DNA of 64,000 bases, from assembly GCF_017921975.2 (NCBI RefSeq), contig NZ_JAGEMO020000026.1, positions 119,824 to 183,823 of the forward strand, written 5' to 3'. Below, piece by piece: positions 54,767 to 63,870 of the stretch. Within the stretch, counting starts at the first letter, position 1, and each line of letters opens with the position of its first letter. The stretch is from Hymenobacter terricola (GTDB lineage Bacteria > Bacteroidota > Bacteroidia > Cytophagales > Hymenobacteraceae). The position numbers were made by a program, and so were the translations under genes. Under the pieces are notes generated by a model, which saw only the letters and a program-made list of their open reading frames with translations, was not told where the DNA came from and did not search any database.

Positions 54767-57049
54767 CTAATTTGTCTTTTGGCTAACAACTTGCTGCGGG
54801 GCCGGGGCGGGGCCCATCTCAAACTCCAGCACGCCGCCCCGCATAATATCTTCGTGCGTGATGAAGAAGTTCGCGTAGGGCTTGCCGTTGAGCTTTACCG
54901 ACTGCGCGTAGATGTTTTCGGGGCCGGCGTGGTGGGCCACGATGCGAAAAACCCGGCCCTGGCCGAGCCGCAGCTTCACCTCGGGAAAGACCGGGCTGGT
55001 GAGGTAATACATATCCTGGCCCGCGTTGGGGAAGATGCCCATCGCGGAAAACACGTACCATGAGCCCATCGCGCCGCTGTCCTCGTTGCCGGGGTAGCCT
55101 TTTTCGGTGTAGCCCTGGCGCATGAGGCGACGCACGTAGAAACTGCTCAGGTCGGGGCGGCCCACGTGCTGAAATAGTTGCACGGTCAGGAACGAGGGTT
55201 CGTTGTCGGCCTGAAGCAGCCGATGGTCGAAGGCGTGCTGCAGCTTGGTAGCGAAGGACGCCTTACCGCCGTTGAGCACGACAAGCGTGTCAATCTGGTG
55301 CGGGGCAAACCAAGAATAGGTCCAGGAGCTGCCCTCGTAAAAAAACTGCCGCCAGGAGGCCTGACGGGCCTTTAGGTCGATGGGCAGGAAGTCCTTGTCC
55401 TGCGTTTTGGGCACGATAAAACCCTTAAAGCCGTCGCTTTCAGCGTCGGGGTTCCACAGCGCCACCCACTTTTTGCTGCGGGCCAGATAGCGCTGGTAGT
55501 CGGCGGAGTGGCCCAGGCCCTTGGCCACTTGCGCGGCGCAAAAATCGTTGTAGGCGTATTCCAGCGTCATGTTGCCGGCCATCGGCCCGAACGGAATCCA
55601 GCCCTGCTTCTTGTAGTAGCCCAGCAGGGGCTCCTCCTTGCGCCACGCGAAGCTGCCCAGGCGCTCCTGGTCGGCGTGGTAGCGCAGCACTTCGTAGGCT
55701 TTGTTCCAGTCCACGCCGGGCAGCTTTTTCACGTAGGCGTCGGCAATGATGTTGTCCACGTTGTTGCCGCCCTGCTCTTCCACCATGTCGTGGCCGTCGA
55801 TGTACGCGTCCTTCACTACCCCGTTTTGGGCCAGGCGGGCCACGAAGGAGTTGATGCTGCCCGCCACCATGGCCGGGTTGAGAAGCACCTGCAGCGGGTA
55901 CATGGTGCGCCAGGTGTCCCACACCGCAAAATGGTCGTCCCACACCGGCACGTCTTTGCCGAAGCCGGGCATGTCGTTGGTCCGGTCGCGGGGCATGAGC
56001 AGCGCGTGGTAGAGCGCGGTGTAGAAAATACGGCGCTCGGGGCCCGTGCCGCCCCCGACTTCTACTTTGGCCAGCTGCTGGTTCCAGGCCGCCTGGGCCT
56101 GCTTTTTCACCGCCGCGTAGTTCCAGCCCGGCACCTCGGCGTCCAGCCAGAGCGCGGCCTGCGCGGTGCTCTTCAGCGATACCGCCACCTTCAGGTACAC
56201 GGCTTCGTCTGCCGTGGTGCGGAGCTTAAAATAAGCCCCTACCCGGTCGTTGGGCTGGCGCAGCGAGTCGGCGGCCTGGCCGGGGCTAACCGTGCCGTTG
56301 CGCCAGGTGCCGGTGGCGGCGGGCCGCTGGCTGAGCCGGGCGCAAAAGTACACGCTGTAGTCGCCCTCGCCGAACCCGCCCCGGTAGGTGCCGTAGCCCC
56401 GGATTTCGTCGTGAGCGGGGCCGGTAAACGCCACGCGGCCGGCCAGCACTTTGCCGCCCACAAACGGCACGATGTCGCGCACGAGGCAGTGCGTGATGTC
56501 GAGTAGCAGGTGCGCGTCGTCGGATTTGGGGAATTCGAACCGGTAGATGGCGCTGTGCCGGGCCGGCGTCACGGCCACGCCGATGCCGTAGCGGCTCAGC
56601 TTCACCGCGTATTCGTAGGGCGTGGCGTGCTCGTTTTCCTTGGGCGAGTCGTGTGCCTCCTCGCCGGGGGCCAGGCCAATCTGCGGCGACAGGAACACCT
56701 GCCCGTACTTGCCCCAGCCGGTGCCGCTCACGTGCAGCTGCCCGAAGCCGCGGATGGGCTGGTTGGGCGCGTACCCGTCGTGGTCGCCACGCCGGGTTTG
56801 CGGGCTCGGGTTGATGGAGCCGAATGGCAGCTGCGGCCCGATGACGCAATTACTGTAGCCGGCGGTATCGATTACCCCAATGTTGGGGTCCACGTAATCC
56901 ACCAGCTGCCGGCCCTTGGGCTCTTTGACTACCCGGGCCGGAGCCCCGCCCGGCTGCTGGCCAGCGGCAGGGGCCCCAACGCAAAGAAGTCCCGCCAGCG
57001 CCAGCCAAGCGCTGGTCCGGTACCGCGCCGTTATTGTTTTCGTGTTCAT
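54767..57049 (-). CDS. GH92 alpha-1,2-mannosidase
   Basis: A 760-residue secreted protein with a signal peptide (ALAGLLCVGAPAAGQ). The GH92 family order is clear: VDYVDPNIGVIDTAGYSNC, a sugar-binding N-terminal beta domain, and an (alpha/alpha)6 barrel with DTWRTMYPLQ, ASWRQFFYEGSSWTYSWF (Glu as the likely acid) and GNEDSGAMGSWYVFSAMG with the conserved Asp of the inverting, Ca2+-dependent mechanism. It trims alpha-mannosides from host or fungal glycans in many Bacteroidota. It runs opposite to the neighbouring susCD block, and a LacI-type operator lies upstream at 57411. Confidence 0.92.
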   Translation of the reverse strand: MNTKTITARYRTSAWLALAGLLCVGAPAAGQQPGGAPARVVKEPKGRQLVDYVDPNIGVIDTAGYSNCVIGPQLPFGSINPSPQTRRGDHDGYAPNQPIRGFGQLHVSGTGWGKYGQVFLSPQIGLAPGEEAHDSPKENEHATPYEYAVKLSRYGIGVAVTPARHSAIYRFEFPKSDDAHLLLDITHCLVRDIVPFVGGKVLAGRVAFTGPAHDEIRGYGTYRGGFGEGDYSVYFCARLSQRPAATGTWRNGTVSPGQAADSLRQPNDRVGAYFKLRTTADEAVYLKVAVSLKSTAQAALWLDAEVPGWNYAAVKKQAQAAWNQQLAKVEVGGGTGPERRIFYTALYHALLMPRDRTNDMPGFGKDVPVWDDHFAVWDTWRTMYPLQVLLNPAMVAGSINSFVARLAQNGVVKDAYIDGHDMVEEQGGNNVDNIIADAYVKKLPGVDWNKAYEVLRYHADQERLGSFAWRKEEPLLGYYKKQGWIPFGPMAGNMTLEYAYNDFCAAQVAKGLGHSADYQRYLARSKKWVALWNPDAESDGFKGFIVPKTQDKDFLPIDLKARQASWRQFFYEGSSWTYSWFAPHQIDTLVVLNGGKASFATKLQHAFDHRLLQADNEPSFLTVQLFQHVGRPDLSSFYVRRLMRQGYTEKGYPGNEDSGAMGSWYVFSAMGIFPNAGQDMYYLTSPVFPEVKLRLGQGRVFRIVAHHAGPENIYAQSVKLNGKPYANFFITHEDIMRGGVLEFEMGPAPAPQQVVSQKTN

Positions 57050-57514
57050 AAAGGACCTGTTAGTGTTAGTCGCCTGTGCGAGCCGCTGGCACCCAGGCGG
57101 TGAGAGCTACAGCACGATTTCCCTTGACGCAGCATGGTGCTCGGCGGGTAAAACTCAGTTGTGAGTAGTTGAGAATTAAGCCATCTCGTGGAATGGCACG
57201 GGGTCCACATCGGTGTATTCGCGGTTTTCGCCAGTTACAGCCCGTAACCAAAGGACTATTGCCTGCCAGGTTGGACGGCGAAAAACCACTCATTACCCGG
57301 CCCGGATTGGTAGAGATTTTGATGACACCGGCCGGCCAGCAGCGGGGCCCGTGGGCCAAGGTTACGGGGTGTGATTGATAAAAAAAAGCGGATTTCCGGT
57401 TTTGTTGCCGCAAGCGTTTGCGGCAGCGCTTGCGGCCCTGATTTTGTTGCGGATGGCCTACCTCGGCACGCCCGCTTGCCTGCCACAAGCCCAGCAGTGC
57501 CGCCGGCCGCGGGC
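57050..57514. other. Intergenic region between GH92 and lacI
   Basis: These 465 bases hold no credible gene; long antisense frames here lack conserved content. The region carries one LacI-type operator (57411-57436) and must contain the GH92 promoter on the minus strand. Both flanking genes run in the minus direction. Confidence 0.6.
57411..57436. promoter_or_regulatory. LacI-type operator, copy 1 (upstream of GH92)
   Basis: The 26-base element contains CAAGCGTT, a six-base centre and AGCGCTTG (one mismatch in the dyad) followed by CGGC. It is the same as the copy at 58562 except at one base. It lies about 360 bases upstream of the GH92 start. Confidence 0.65.
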
Positions 57515-58405
57515 TCAGGCAAGAGCGTTGCGCAGCGAAGACTCCCGGACGACCAGCTGCGTGCCAAGTACTTTGGTTTCGGGCGGGGGCTGCTCGTGGT
57601 CGGCGTCCAGCTGCCGGAGCAGCAGCCGGACGGTTTCGATGCCCATTTCCTGGGTGGGCTGGCTCACGCTGGTGAGGCCCGGCGTTTGCAAAGCGGCAAA
57701 CGGCTCGTTGCTGATGATGGCATTTTTTTGAGTGAAGTCGCAGTGCAGGAGGTGCTCGGCGCGCGCGTGCAGGCCGTGCTGGGCCAGGGCGAGGGCCGCC
57801 TGGTAGCCGGCCACCCGCTGGCTGCTGATAACCAGGTTGCCCCCAGGAAGCCAACGCGCTGGCAGCCCTGCTCAATCAGGTGCTCGGTGGCGTTGAAGGC
57901 CGCCGCTTCGTTGTCACTAATCACCTTGGAAGCCGCGATGCCGTTGGCGCAGCGGTCGAACAGCACCAGCGGGAAATTCTTGCGGTTTAGGCGCTCGATG
58001 CGCTCGCAGCTGTTCGTATCGCGCGAAAGCGCAATCAAAAACCCTTCTGCCTGGCTGCGCATCAGGTTCTGGATGTTGGTGATTTCGCGGAGGGGCGATT
58101 CGTTGGCCTGGCACACCAGCACGCTGTAGCCGGCCTGCACGGCGGCTTCCTCAATGCTGTTGAGCAGGGCCGAGTAAAAATGGTAGCTCAGGCTGGGCAT
58201 GAGCACCCCGATGGTTTTGGTGCGGCTGTGGGCCAGGCTGGTGGCCAATTGGTTGGGCTGATAGTCCAGTTCGGCGGCCAGCCGGTGCACGGCCGCCCGC
58301 GTATCGGCGCACCTCCGGCAGGCTGGGCAGGGCCCGCAACACCGTGGAGAGCGAAATATTAAGTTCCTGGGCAATGGCTTTGAGGGTAACCGTGATGTTT
58401 TTCAT
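57515..58405 (-). pseudogene. LacI-family regulator with two frameshifts
   Basis: The N-terminal helix-turn-helix (VTLKAIAQELNISLSTVLRAL) is intact from the ATG at 58405. At about 58309, two bases appear to be missing after PEV, shifting to the frame with TRAAVHRLAAELDYQPNQLA. A second shift of one base lies in a G run at about 57843-57847 (after GFLG), then the frame AGYQAALALAQHGL to VRESSLRNALA completes the protein. With the shifts repaired it is a normal full-length LacI repressor of about 297 residues. It could be a real pseudogene or two sequencing errors. Matching operators lie on both sides. Confidence 0.8.
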
Positions 58406-58841
58406 GCAGCGCGGGCAAACTGGATAATGACAAGATGAGGGCGGCGCGCCAGGACTTCAGGCACCGCCCCGGCCAAGTCCAAGCGTTGGGAGCACAGCAG
58501 GGAGGCCAAAGATGAAATTAAATAATTTAAAGACGAAACTCACCAGCAATGATGCGCGCCACAAGCGTTTGCGGCAACGCTTGCGGCAATTATTTTTCAT
58601 TGCGACAGACTTTGTTGCCCTTAAAACTTGCCCTATTGCCTCGATGTTAGCAAATTAGGTAAAGCAACTCAAAGCAGTTTGCTTAGATGGCCGAACTAAG
58701 GCAAGGCATTTCCGGGATAAGCTCAACCATACTGCAGGTTGATAAATTTAATCTTTCCAATAAAAGTTGAAGAATGAGGGTTAATTTTTCCTGCTTCTGC
58801 CGCGCTTCCACCTTCTCCCAATTCCCACTTAAGTGTACCCC
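58406..58841. other. Divergent regulatory region between lacI and the beta-helix gene
   Basis: This 436-base gap separates lacI (minus) from the beta-helix protein gene (plus) and holds a LacI-type operator at 58562-58587. Downstream, TTG at 58739-58741 is followed after 19 bases by TAAAAGTTG at 58761, a weak match to a promoter for the beta-helix gene. No coding sequence is seen. Confidence 0.55.
58562..58587. promoter_or_regulatory. LacI-type operator, copy 2 (between lacI and the beta-helix gene)
   Basis: CAAGCGTT, a TGCGGC centre and AACGCTTG form a perfect 8-base dyad, continued by CGGC. It lies about 157 bases upstream of the lacI start and 255 bases upstream of the beta-helix gene, so it could control both and allow autoregulation. 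Confidence 0.7.
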
Positions 58842-60485
58842 ATGAAAAACTTTTTACTGACGGCGCTACTGGCCCTGGCGGGCTTGTCCGGCGCGCACGC
58901 CACCAACTACTACGTGTCGGCCTCCGGGGGCACTAATACGACGGCCAACGGCACGGGCCTGAGCCCCACCAACGCCTTTGCCACCATTCAGTACGCGGCC
59001 GACCGGGCCCAGACGCCCGGCGACGTGGTATACATCCGGGCCGGCACCTACATCACCACGGGCAGCAGCCTGCTCTACGTCAAGTACTCGGGCAGCGCCG
59101 GCGCCCCCATCATCTTTCGCAACTACCCCGGCGACGCCAGGCCCCTGCTCCAGTTCAGCGGCTACTACGGCGTCTATATCGGCGAAGACGTCAGCCGACC
59201 GGGCCTGGGGGTGTCCTACATCGAGGTCCTCGGCCTGCGGCTGCAGGGCAACAACCGCAACATTCTGCTGGCCGACGCCCTGAACCAGACTTACAGCTGC
59301 GCCAACCCGACCGGAGGCTACGACGCGCGCTACCAGGGCAGCGGAATAGTCGTCAAGGGCACGGCCACCATTCACCCGCACCACATCCGCATGGCCGACA
59401 ACGAAATCTTCGAGTGCCCGGGCGGCGGCATGGGGGCGGCCCGCGCTGACTACATCACCATCGAGAACAACCTGGTCTACAACACGGCGTGGTACACCAA
59501 TTCGGGGGGCAGCGGCATCAGCGTGCTCGGGGGCTGGGACTTCGACACCCGCACCGACATCTACCGCACCATTATCCGCAACAACCGCTGCTTCGGCAAC
59601 GAGCTGCGCGTGCCCTGGTTCAGCGGCGGTGTCTGCAAGGGCTATACCGACGGCAACGGCATCATCGTCGACTCGAACCGCAACTTCGGCTACACCGGCC
59701 GCACGCTCATCGCCAACAACCTGGTGGGGGACAACGGCGGGGCCGGCATTACTTTTTTTCAGAGCGACCACGGCGACATCATCAACAACACGCTCTACCA
59801 CAACGTGAAAACCGCGACCAACCCCGGCGGCGACCTGGTGATTGCCTACGCCTCGGACGTGTTGGCCCAGAACAACATCGCCGTGGCTGCCACCAAGTAC
59901 ACGGTCCAGGTCAAGTATGCCAGCAATGTCACGCTCAACGCCAACCTGTTTTTCGGCGGCACGGGCGTCACGCTCACCAATAACAACACCGGCACGATTC
60001 CCAACACCAACGCGGTGGTGGCCGACCCGCAGTTTGTCAGCCCCGGCACGGACCCGTTTGGCTCGGACTTCACGCTCAACGCCGGCAGCCCGGCCATCGA
60101 CAGGGGCGTGAACAACCTTTTGTCGGCCACCGACCTGGCCGGCAACCCGCGCGTGGCGGGCAGTCTGCCCGACCTGGGCGCCTACGAACGCGCCGTGGCG
60201 CTCGCCGCCAAAACCAGCGCCGAAACGCCGGCCGCGCTCGAAGTATACCCCAATCCCTCCGTTGGCCCGGTCGTGCTGCGCTACACCACCGCCAGCACGG
60301 GGCCCGTGCGCCTCGAAGTGCTCGACGGCCTGGGCCGATGCGTGGCCTTGCTGGTGGACGGCGAACAGCCGGCCGGCGCGCACGAAGAAGCGTTCCGGGC
60401 CCCGGCCCGGGCGGCCGGCCTGTACCATGTGCTGCTGACCACGCCGGCGGGCCGCGTGAGCCAGGCCCTTTCGCTGGAGCAGTAG
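58842..60485 (+). CDS. T9SS-sorted right-handed parallel beta-helix protein
   Basis: A 547-residue secreted protein with a signal peptide (LLALAGLSGAHA). The body begins NYYVSASGGTNTTANGTGLS and AFATIQYAADRAQTPGDVVYIRAGTY, the opening of many parallel beta-helix polysaccharide lyases or glycan-binding proteins. Repeated rungs follow with Asn ladders (ENNLVYNTAWYT, NNRCFGNELR, NNTLYHN, AQNNIAVAA), then DLGAYERA and a T9SS type A sorting domain (LEVYPNPSVGPVVLR). Catalytic residues cannot be named safely. It is probably a surface enzyme for an acidic polysaccharide. The ATG at 58842 gives the signal peptide. Confidence 0.78.
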   Translation: MKNFLLTALLALAGLSGAHATNYYVSASGGTNTTANGTGLSPTNAFATIQYAADRAQTPGDVVYIRAGTYITTGSSLLYVKYSGSAGAPIIFRNYPGDARPLLQFSGYYGVYIGEDVSRPGLGVSYIEVLGLRLQGNNRNILLADALNQTYSCANPTGGYDARYQGSGIVVKGTATIHPHHIRMADNEIFECPGGGMGAARADYITIENNLVYNTAWYTNSGGSGISVLGGWDFDTRTDIYRTIIRNNRCFGNELRVPWFSGGVCKGYTDGNGIIVDSNRNFGYTGRTLIANNLVGDNGGAGITFFQSDHGDIINNTLYHNVKTATNPGGDLVIAYASDVLAQNNIAVAATKYTVQVKYASNVTLNANLFFGGTGVTLTNNNTGTIPNTNAVVADPQFVSPGTDPFGSDFTLNAGSPAIDRGVNNLLSATDLAGNPRVAGSLPDLGAYERAVALAAKTSAETPAALEVYPNPSVGPVVLRYTTASTGPVRLEVLDGLGRCVALLVDGEQPAGAHEEAFRAPARAAGLYHVLLTTPAGRVSQALSLEQ

Positions 60486-60532
60486 CCGGGGCCGGCCGGC
60501 GAACATTTCTGGTCCGCTAATAAACACCGGAT

Positions 60533-60574
60533 GCCCGCTGCTTCCGGCAAAGGCCGTAGCAGCGGGCCTTTTTA
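60533..60574 (+). terminator. Rho-independent terminator
   Basis: The arms GCCCGCTGCT and AGCAGCGGGC surround a 15-base loop and end in a T run. It closes the beta-helix gene and lies 86 bases before the regulator gene. Confidence 0.8.
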
Positions 60575-60659
60575 AAGCACGCCTGTTTCCGGCCGAATTA
60601 CTCCCATTCCCGCGATTTTTCTGCTACCTTTCCTTATCCGTTACCCACTCTTTTTATCC

Positions 60660-63587
60660 TTGCCCCTGCTTCGGTTGCGCTGCATCAAATCGTTTGCGTG
60701 GCCCAGGTTTTGGACCCGCACGCAAATCGTGTGGGCGTTGGGCAGTGGGTTGCTGGCGGGCTGTACGCCCGCAGCCCCGCAGCCCCGGGCCTATCGCATC
60801 GTGTTCTCGCAGTGCAATACCGCGGGGGCCTGGCGGCAAGCCATGCTGGAAGGGATGCGGCGCGAGCTGAGCTTTCACCCCGAGGTGCAGTTTCGGATGC
60901 TCGACGGCCAAAGCGACATGGAGCGGCAGCAGGCCCAAATCCGGGCCCTTGGCCCCGGCGAAGTGGATTTGCTGATTGTCACGCCCTGCGGAACCAAACA
61001 GCTGAACGTAGTTGCCACCATAGAAGAAACCTATGACCGGGGGATGCCGGTCGTCTTGCTCGACCAGCATACGAACCTGCGCCGCTACACGGCCTACGTG
61101 GGCAGCTCGAACCTGGAAGTGGGCCAGGCAGCCGCCCGCTACGCCGCGAGCCTGCCGCGCCAGCAGGGCCACCTGGTGGAAGTGCAGGGGCTGTCCGGCA
61201 CGCCGGGAGCCGCCGAGCGGCACCGAGGTTTTGTGCAGGGCCTGGCCGCCTACCCCGGCCTCCAGCTGGTGGGCCAGGTGTCGAGCAGCTGGCGCAGGCT
61301 CAGCGCCCAGGCCGAGCTGACGGCCCTGCTGCGGGCCCACCCGGAAGTGGACGTCATTTTCGCGCACAGCGACGTGCTGGCCCTGGGGGCCTACCGGGTA
61401 TGCCAGCAGCTGGGACGCGCCCGGCAAATACGCATTATCGGAGTGGACGGGCTGCCGGGGCCGGGCAATGGCTTGCAATTGGTGCAGGACGGCGTGCTGG
61501 CGGCCACGATTCGCCAGCTGCCGGGCGGGGAAGAAGCCATTCGCCTGGCCCTGCGCATCCTCAACCACCAGCCCTACGAGCGCGAAAACGCGCTGGGCAT
61601 CACCGTCATCGATGCGGCCAACGTGCTGATGACGCGCCGGCAAACCGACCAGCTGGCCAGCCAGCAGCAGGACATTGAGCGGCAGCAGGCGCTGGTGGGG
61701 GCCCTGCAAGCCACTTACGCCAGCCAGCACACGCTGCTGTTGGTCCTGCTGGTGGCTTTGCTGGCGGTAGCCGGCTTTGGGGCCCTGGCTTGGCGAGCCG
61801 GCCGGAAGCAGCGCCACCTGAACGGTCAGCTGGCCCTGCGCAACGAAGAAAATGCCCGCATCAACACCCAAATCACGGCCCAGAACGAAGAAAACGCTCG
61901 CATCAACGCGCAGTTGACGACGCAAAACGAAGAAATCAGCCGGCAGCGCAACCAGCTCGAAGAGCTGGCCGCCCAGGCCCGCGCCGACACCGAGGCCAAG
62001 CTGCGCTTTTTTACGAATTTCTCGCACGAGCTGCGCACGCCCCTCACCCTTATTCTGGGGCCGGTGGAGGAATTGTTGACCGGCAAGGCGGGCCTGACCG
62101 CCGCTCAGCACCACGACCTGGGCCTGGTGCGCCGCAACACCCAGCGGCTCTTGCAGTTGGTGAACCAGCTCATGGATTTCCGCAAGATGGACGTGGGCAA
62201 AATGCCCGTGCGGGCCAGCGAGGGCAACTTAGTGGACTTCGTGGGCGAAATCGTGGACGTGTTCGAGCGCCCGGCCCGGCTGCGCGGCATCCGGCTGCAC
62301 TGGCTGCCGGCCGTGCCGGTGCTGCGGGCGTGGTTCGATGCCAATATCCTGGACAAGGTGTTGTTCAACCTGCTGTCCAACGCCCTCAAATTCACCCCCG
62401 AGCAGGGGCAGATTACGGTGCGCCTCCAACTCGGCGACGCGGCGGGCCGCACCGTACGCATCAGCGTGGAAGACACCGGCCACGGCATTAGCGAGGCTGA
62501 CCGGGCGCACATTTTCGAGTGGTTTTACCAGGGCCGGGCCGATGGGGCTGGCACGGCGCAGGGCTCGGGCATGGGGCTGGCGCTGGCGCTGGGGCTGGCC
62601 CGGCTGCACCAGGGCCAGCTGGCCCTGCAGAGCCAGCCGGGGCAGGGCAGCACCTTCGAGCTGACCTTGCCCCGCGAGCTGCCCGCCGCCCTGCACGCCC
62701 CCACCTCAGCCGCTACTGAAACCGCCCGCCCCACCCTGCCCCACCTACCGGCGGAGGCCGTTGCCCTGGCAACAGCGGCTTCCGCCACCGCCACGGACTT
62801 GCCCGCCGATGAGCCGAGCGACACGCTGGTCCTGGTGATTGAGGACAACCCCGAGGTGAACGACTTCCTGGCGCGCAAGCTGCGGACTAATTTCCAGGTG
62901 CAGACCGCCGCCAACGGCCCCGATGGCCTGCGCCTGGCCACCGACCTCATTCCCGACCTGGTGGTGTGCGACGTGATGATGCCCGGCCTGAGCGGGCTGG
63001 AAGTGGTGGCCCAGCTCCGGGACGACTGGCGCACGAGCCACATCCCAGTCGTCCTGCTCACGGCCCGCGGGGCCCCTGAGCAGCAGCTCGAAGGCGTGCA
63101 GGCCGGGGCCGACCTCTACCTGACCAAGCCCTTCAACCCAGCTTTTCTACTGGAAAGCGTGCGCACGCTGCTGGCCAACCGCGCCCGCCAGCGCGCGCAT
63201 TTCCAACGTGAGCTGAGCCTGGACAAGGCCACGGTGGCGCCCACCCGCCCCGACCAGCAGTTCCTGGCCGACCTCACGGCCATCGTGGAAGCCAACCTGA
63301 GCCGCACCGAGCTCAATGTGGACGACGTAGGCCGCAGCCTGAACCTGAGCCGGATGCAGCTCTACCGGAAAGTAAAGGCCCTGTTGGGCACCGGGGTCAC
63401 GGAATTTATCCAGGGCATCCGCCTGGCCAAGGCCCGCCAGCTGCTGCTCGACGACGCCCTCACCATCGCGGAGGTGGGCTACGAGCTCGGCTTTTCGTCG
63501 CCGTCGTATTTTTCCAACAGCTTCAAGGCGAAATACCAGATTTCGCCCTCCGAATTTCGCGCTCTGCGCACCACCCCGGAGGACTAA
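60660..63587 (+). CDS. Hybrid two-component regulator (HTCS) with periplasmic sugar-binding domain
   Basis: A 975-residue inner-membrane sensor-regulator. A signal/lipobox-like start (ALGSGLLAGCTP) precedes a LacI/RbsB-type periplasmic binding domain (YRIVFSQCNTAGAWR to NALGITVIDAANVL, about residues 43-330). A membrane helix (HTLLLVLLVALLAVAGF) and a coiled coil of repeated NEENARINxQ units follow. The kinase has His456 in FSHELRTPLT and the ATPase boxes NLLSNALKF and GSGMGLALALG. The receiver has Asp771 in VVCDVMMPG, and an AraC-type DNA-binding end has LSRMQLYRKVKALLG and IAEVGYELGFSS. The start is a TTG; no ATG fits. Confidence 0.92.
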   Translation: MPLLRLRCIKSFAWPRFWTRTQIVWALGSGLLAGCTPAAPQPRAYRIVFSQCNTAGAWRQAMLEGMRRELSFHPEVQFRMLDGQSDMERQQAQIRALGPGEVDLLIVTPCGTKQLNVVATIEETYDRGMPVVLLDQHTNLRRYTAYVGSSNLEVGQAAARYAASLPRQQGHLVEVQGLSGTPGAAERHRGFVQGLAAYPGLQLVGQVSSSWRRLSAQAELTALLRAHPEVDVIFAHSDVLALGAYRVCQQLGRARQIRIIGVDGLPGPGNGLQLVQDGVLAATIRQLPGGEEAIRLALRILNHQPYERENALGITVIDAANVLMTRRQTDQLASQQQDIERQQALVGALQATYASQHTLLLVLLVALLAVAGFGALAWRAGRKQRHLNGQLALRNEENARINTQITAQNEENARINAQLTTQNEEISRQRNQLEELAAQARADTEAKLRFFTNFSHELRTPLTLILGPVEELLTGKAGLTAAQHHDLGLVRRNTQRLLQLVNQLMDFRKMDVGKMPVRASEGNLVDFVGEIVDVFERPARLRGIRLHWLPAVPVLRAWFDANILDKVLFNLLSNALKFTPEQGQITVRLQLGDAAGRTVRISVEDTGHGISEADRAHIFEWFYQGRADGAGTAQGSGMGLALALGLARLHQGQLALQSQPGQGSTFELTLPRELPAALHAPTSAATETARPTLPHLPAEAVALATAASATATDLPADEPSDTLVLVIEDNPEVNDFLARKLRTNFQVQTAANGPDGLRLATDLIPDLVVCDVMMPGLSGLEVVAQLRDDWRTSHIPVVLLTARGAPEQQLEGVQAGADLYLTKPFNPAFLLESVRTLLANRARQRAHFQRELSLDKATVAPTRPDQQFLADLTAIVEANLSRTELNVDDVGRSLNLSRMQLYRKVKALLGTGVTEFIQGIRLAKARQLLLDDALTIAEVGYELGFSSPSYFSNSFKAKYQISPSEFRALRTTPED

Positions 63588-63870
63588 GGTGCCCCGGCAC
63601 AAGCCGCGCGGACCGGAACAGCGCGGGCACCGGTTGGAACAGGCACCGCCAAGCAGAAAAACCCCGCCGCACCCCCGCGCATTTTTTCAAGACTTGCTAC
63701 AAAAATACAAGTCTGCGCCGTATTCCCTGACTTATTTAAAATTTAAACAATTCAAAATAAGTTAGTTGCCAATATTTAGAGTGGGTGAAAGATTTGTGTA
63801 TGCGTTTGTGCTAAATGTGCAGGCTTTGCTTTAGCGAGGCGCGGACATTTGTCACAAATCACCGCCGCTC
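63588..63870. other. Intergenic region before the sugar kinase
   Basis: These 283 bases contain a GC-rich part after the regulator and an A/T-rich part (about 63700-63770) that probably holds the promoter of the kinase gene. No clear -7/-33 pair, operator or coding frame is seen. Confidence 0.4.

Noticed and set aside
58866..60527. Minus-strand frame of 553 residues
   Set aside because: It mirrors the beta-helix gene, which has a signal peptide and sorting domain; no support for the complement.
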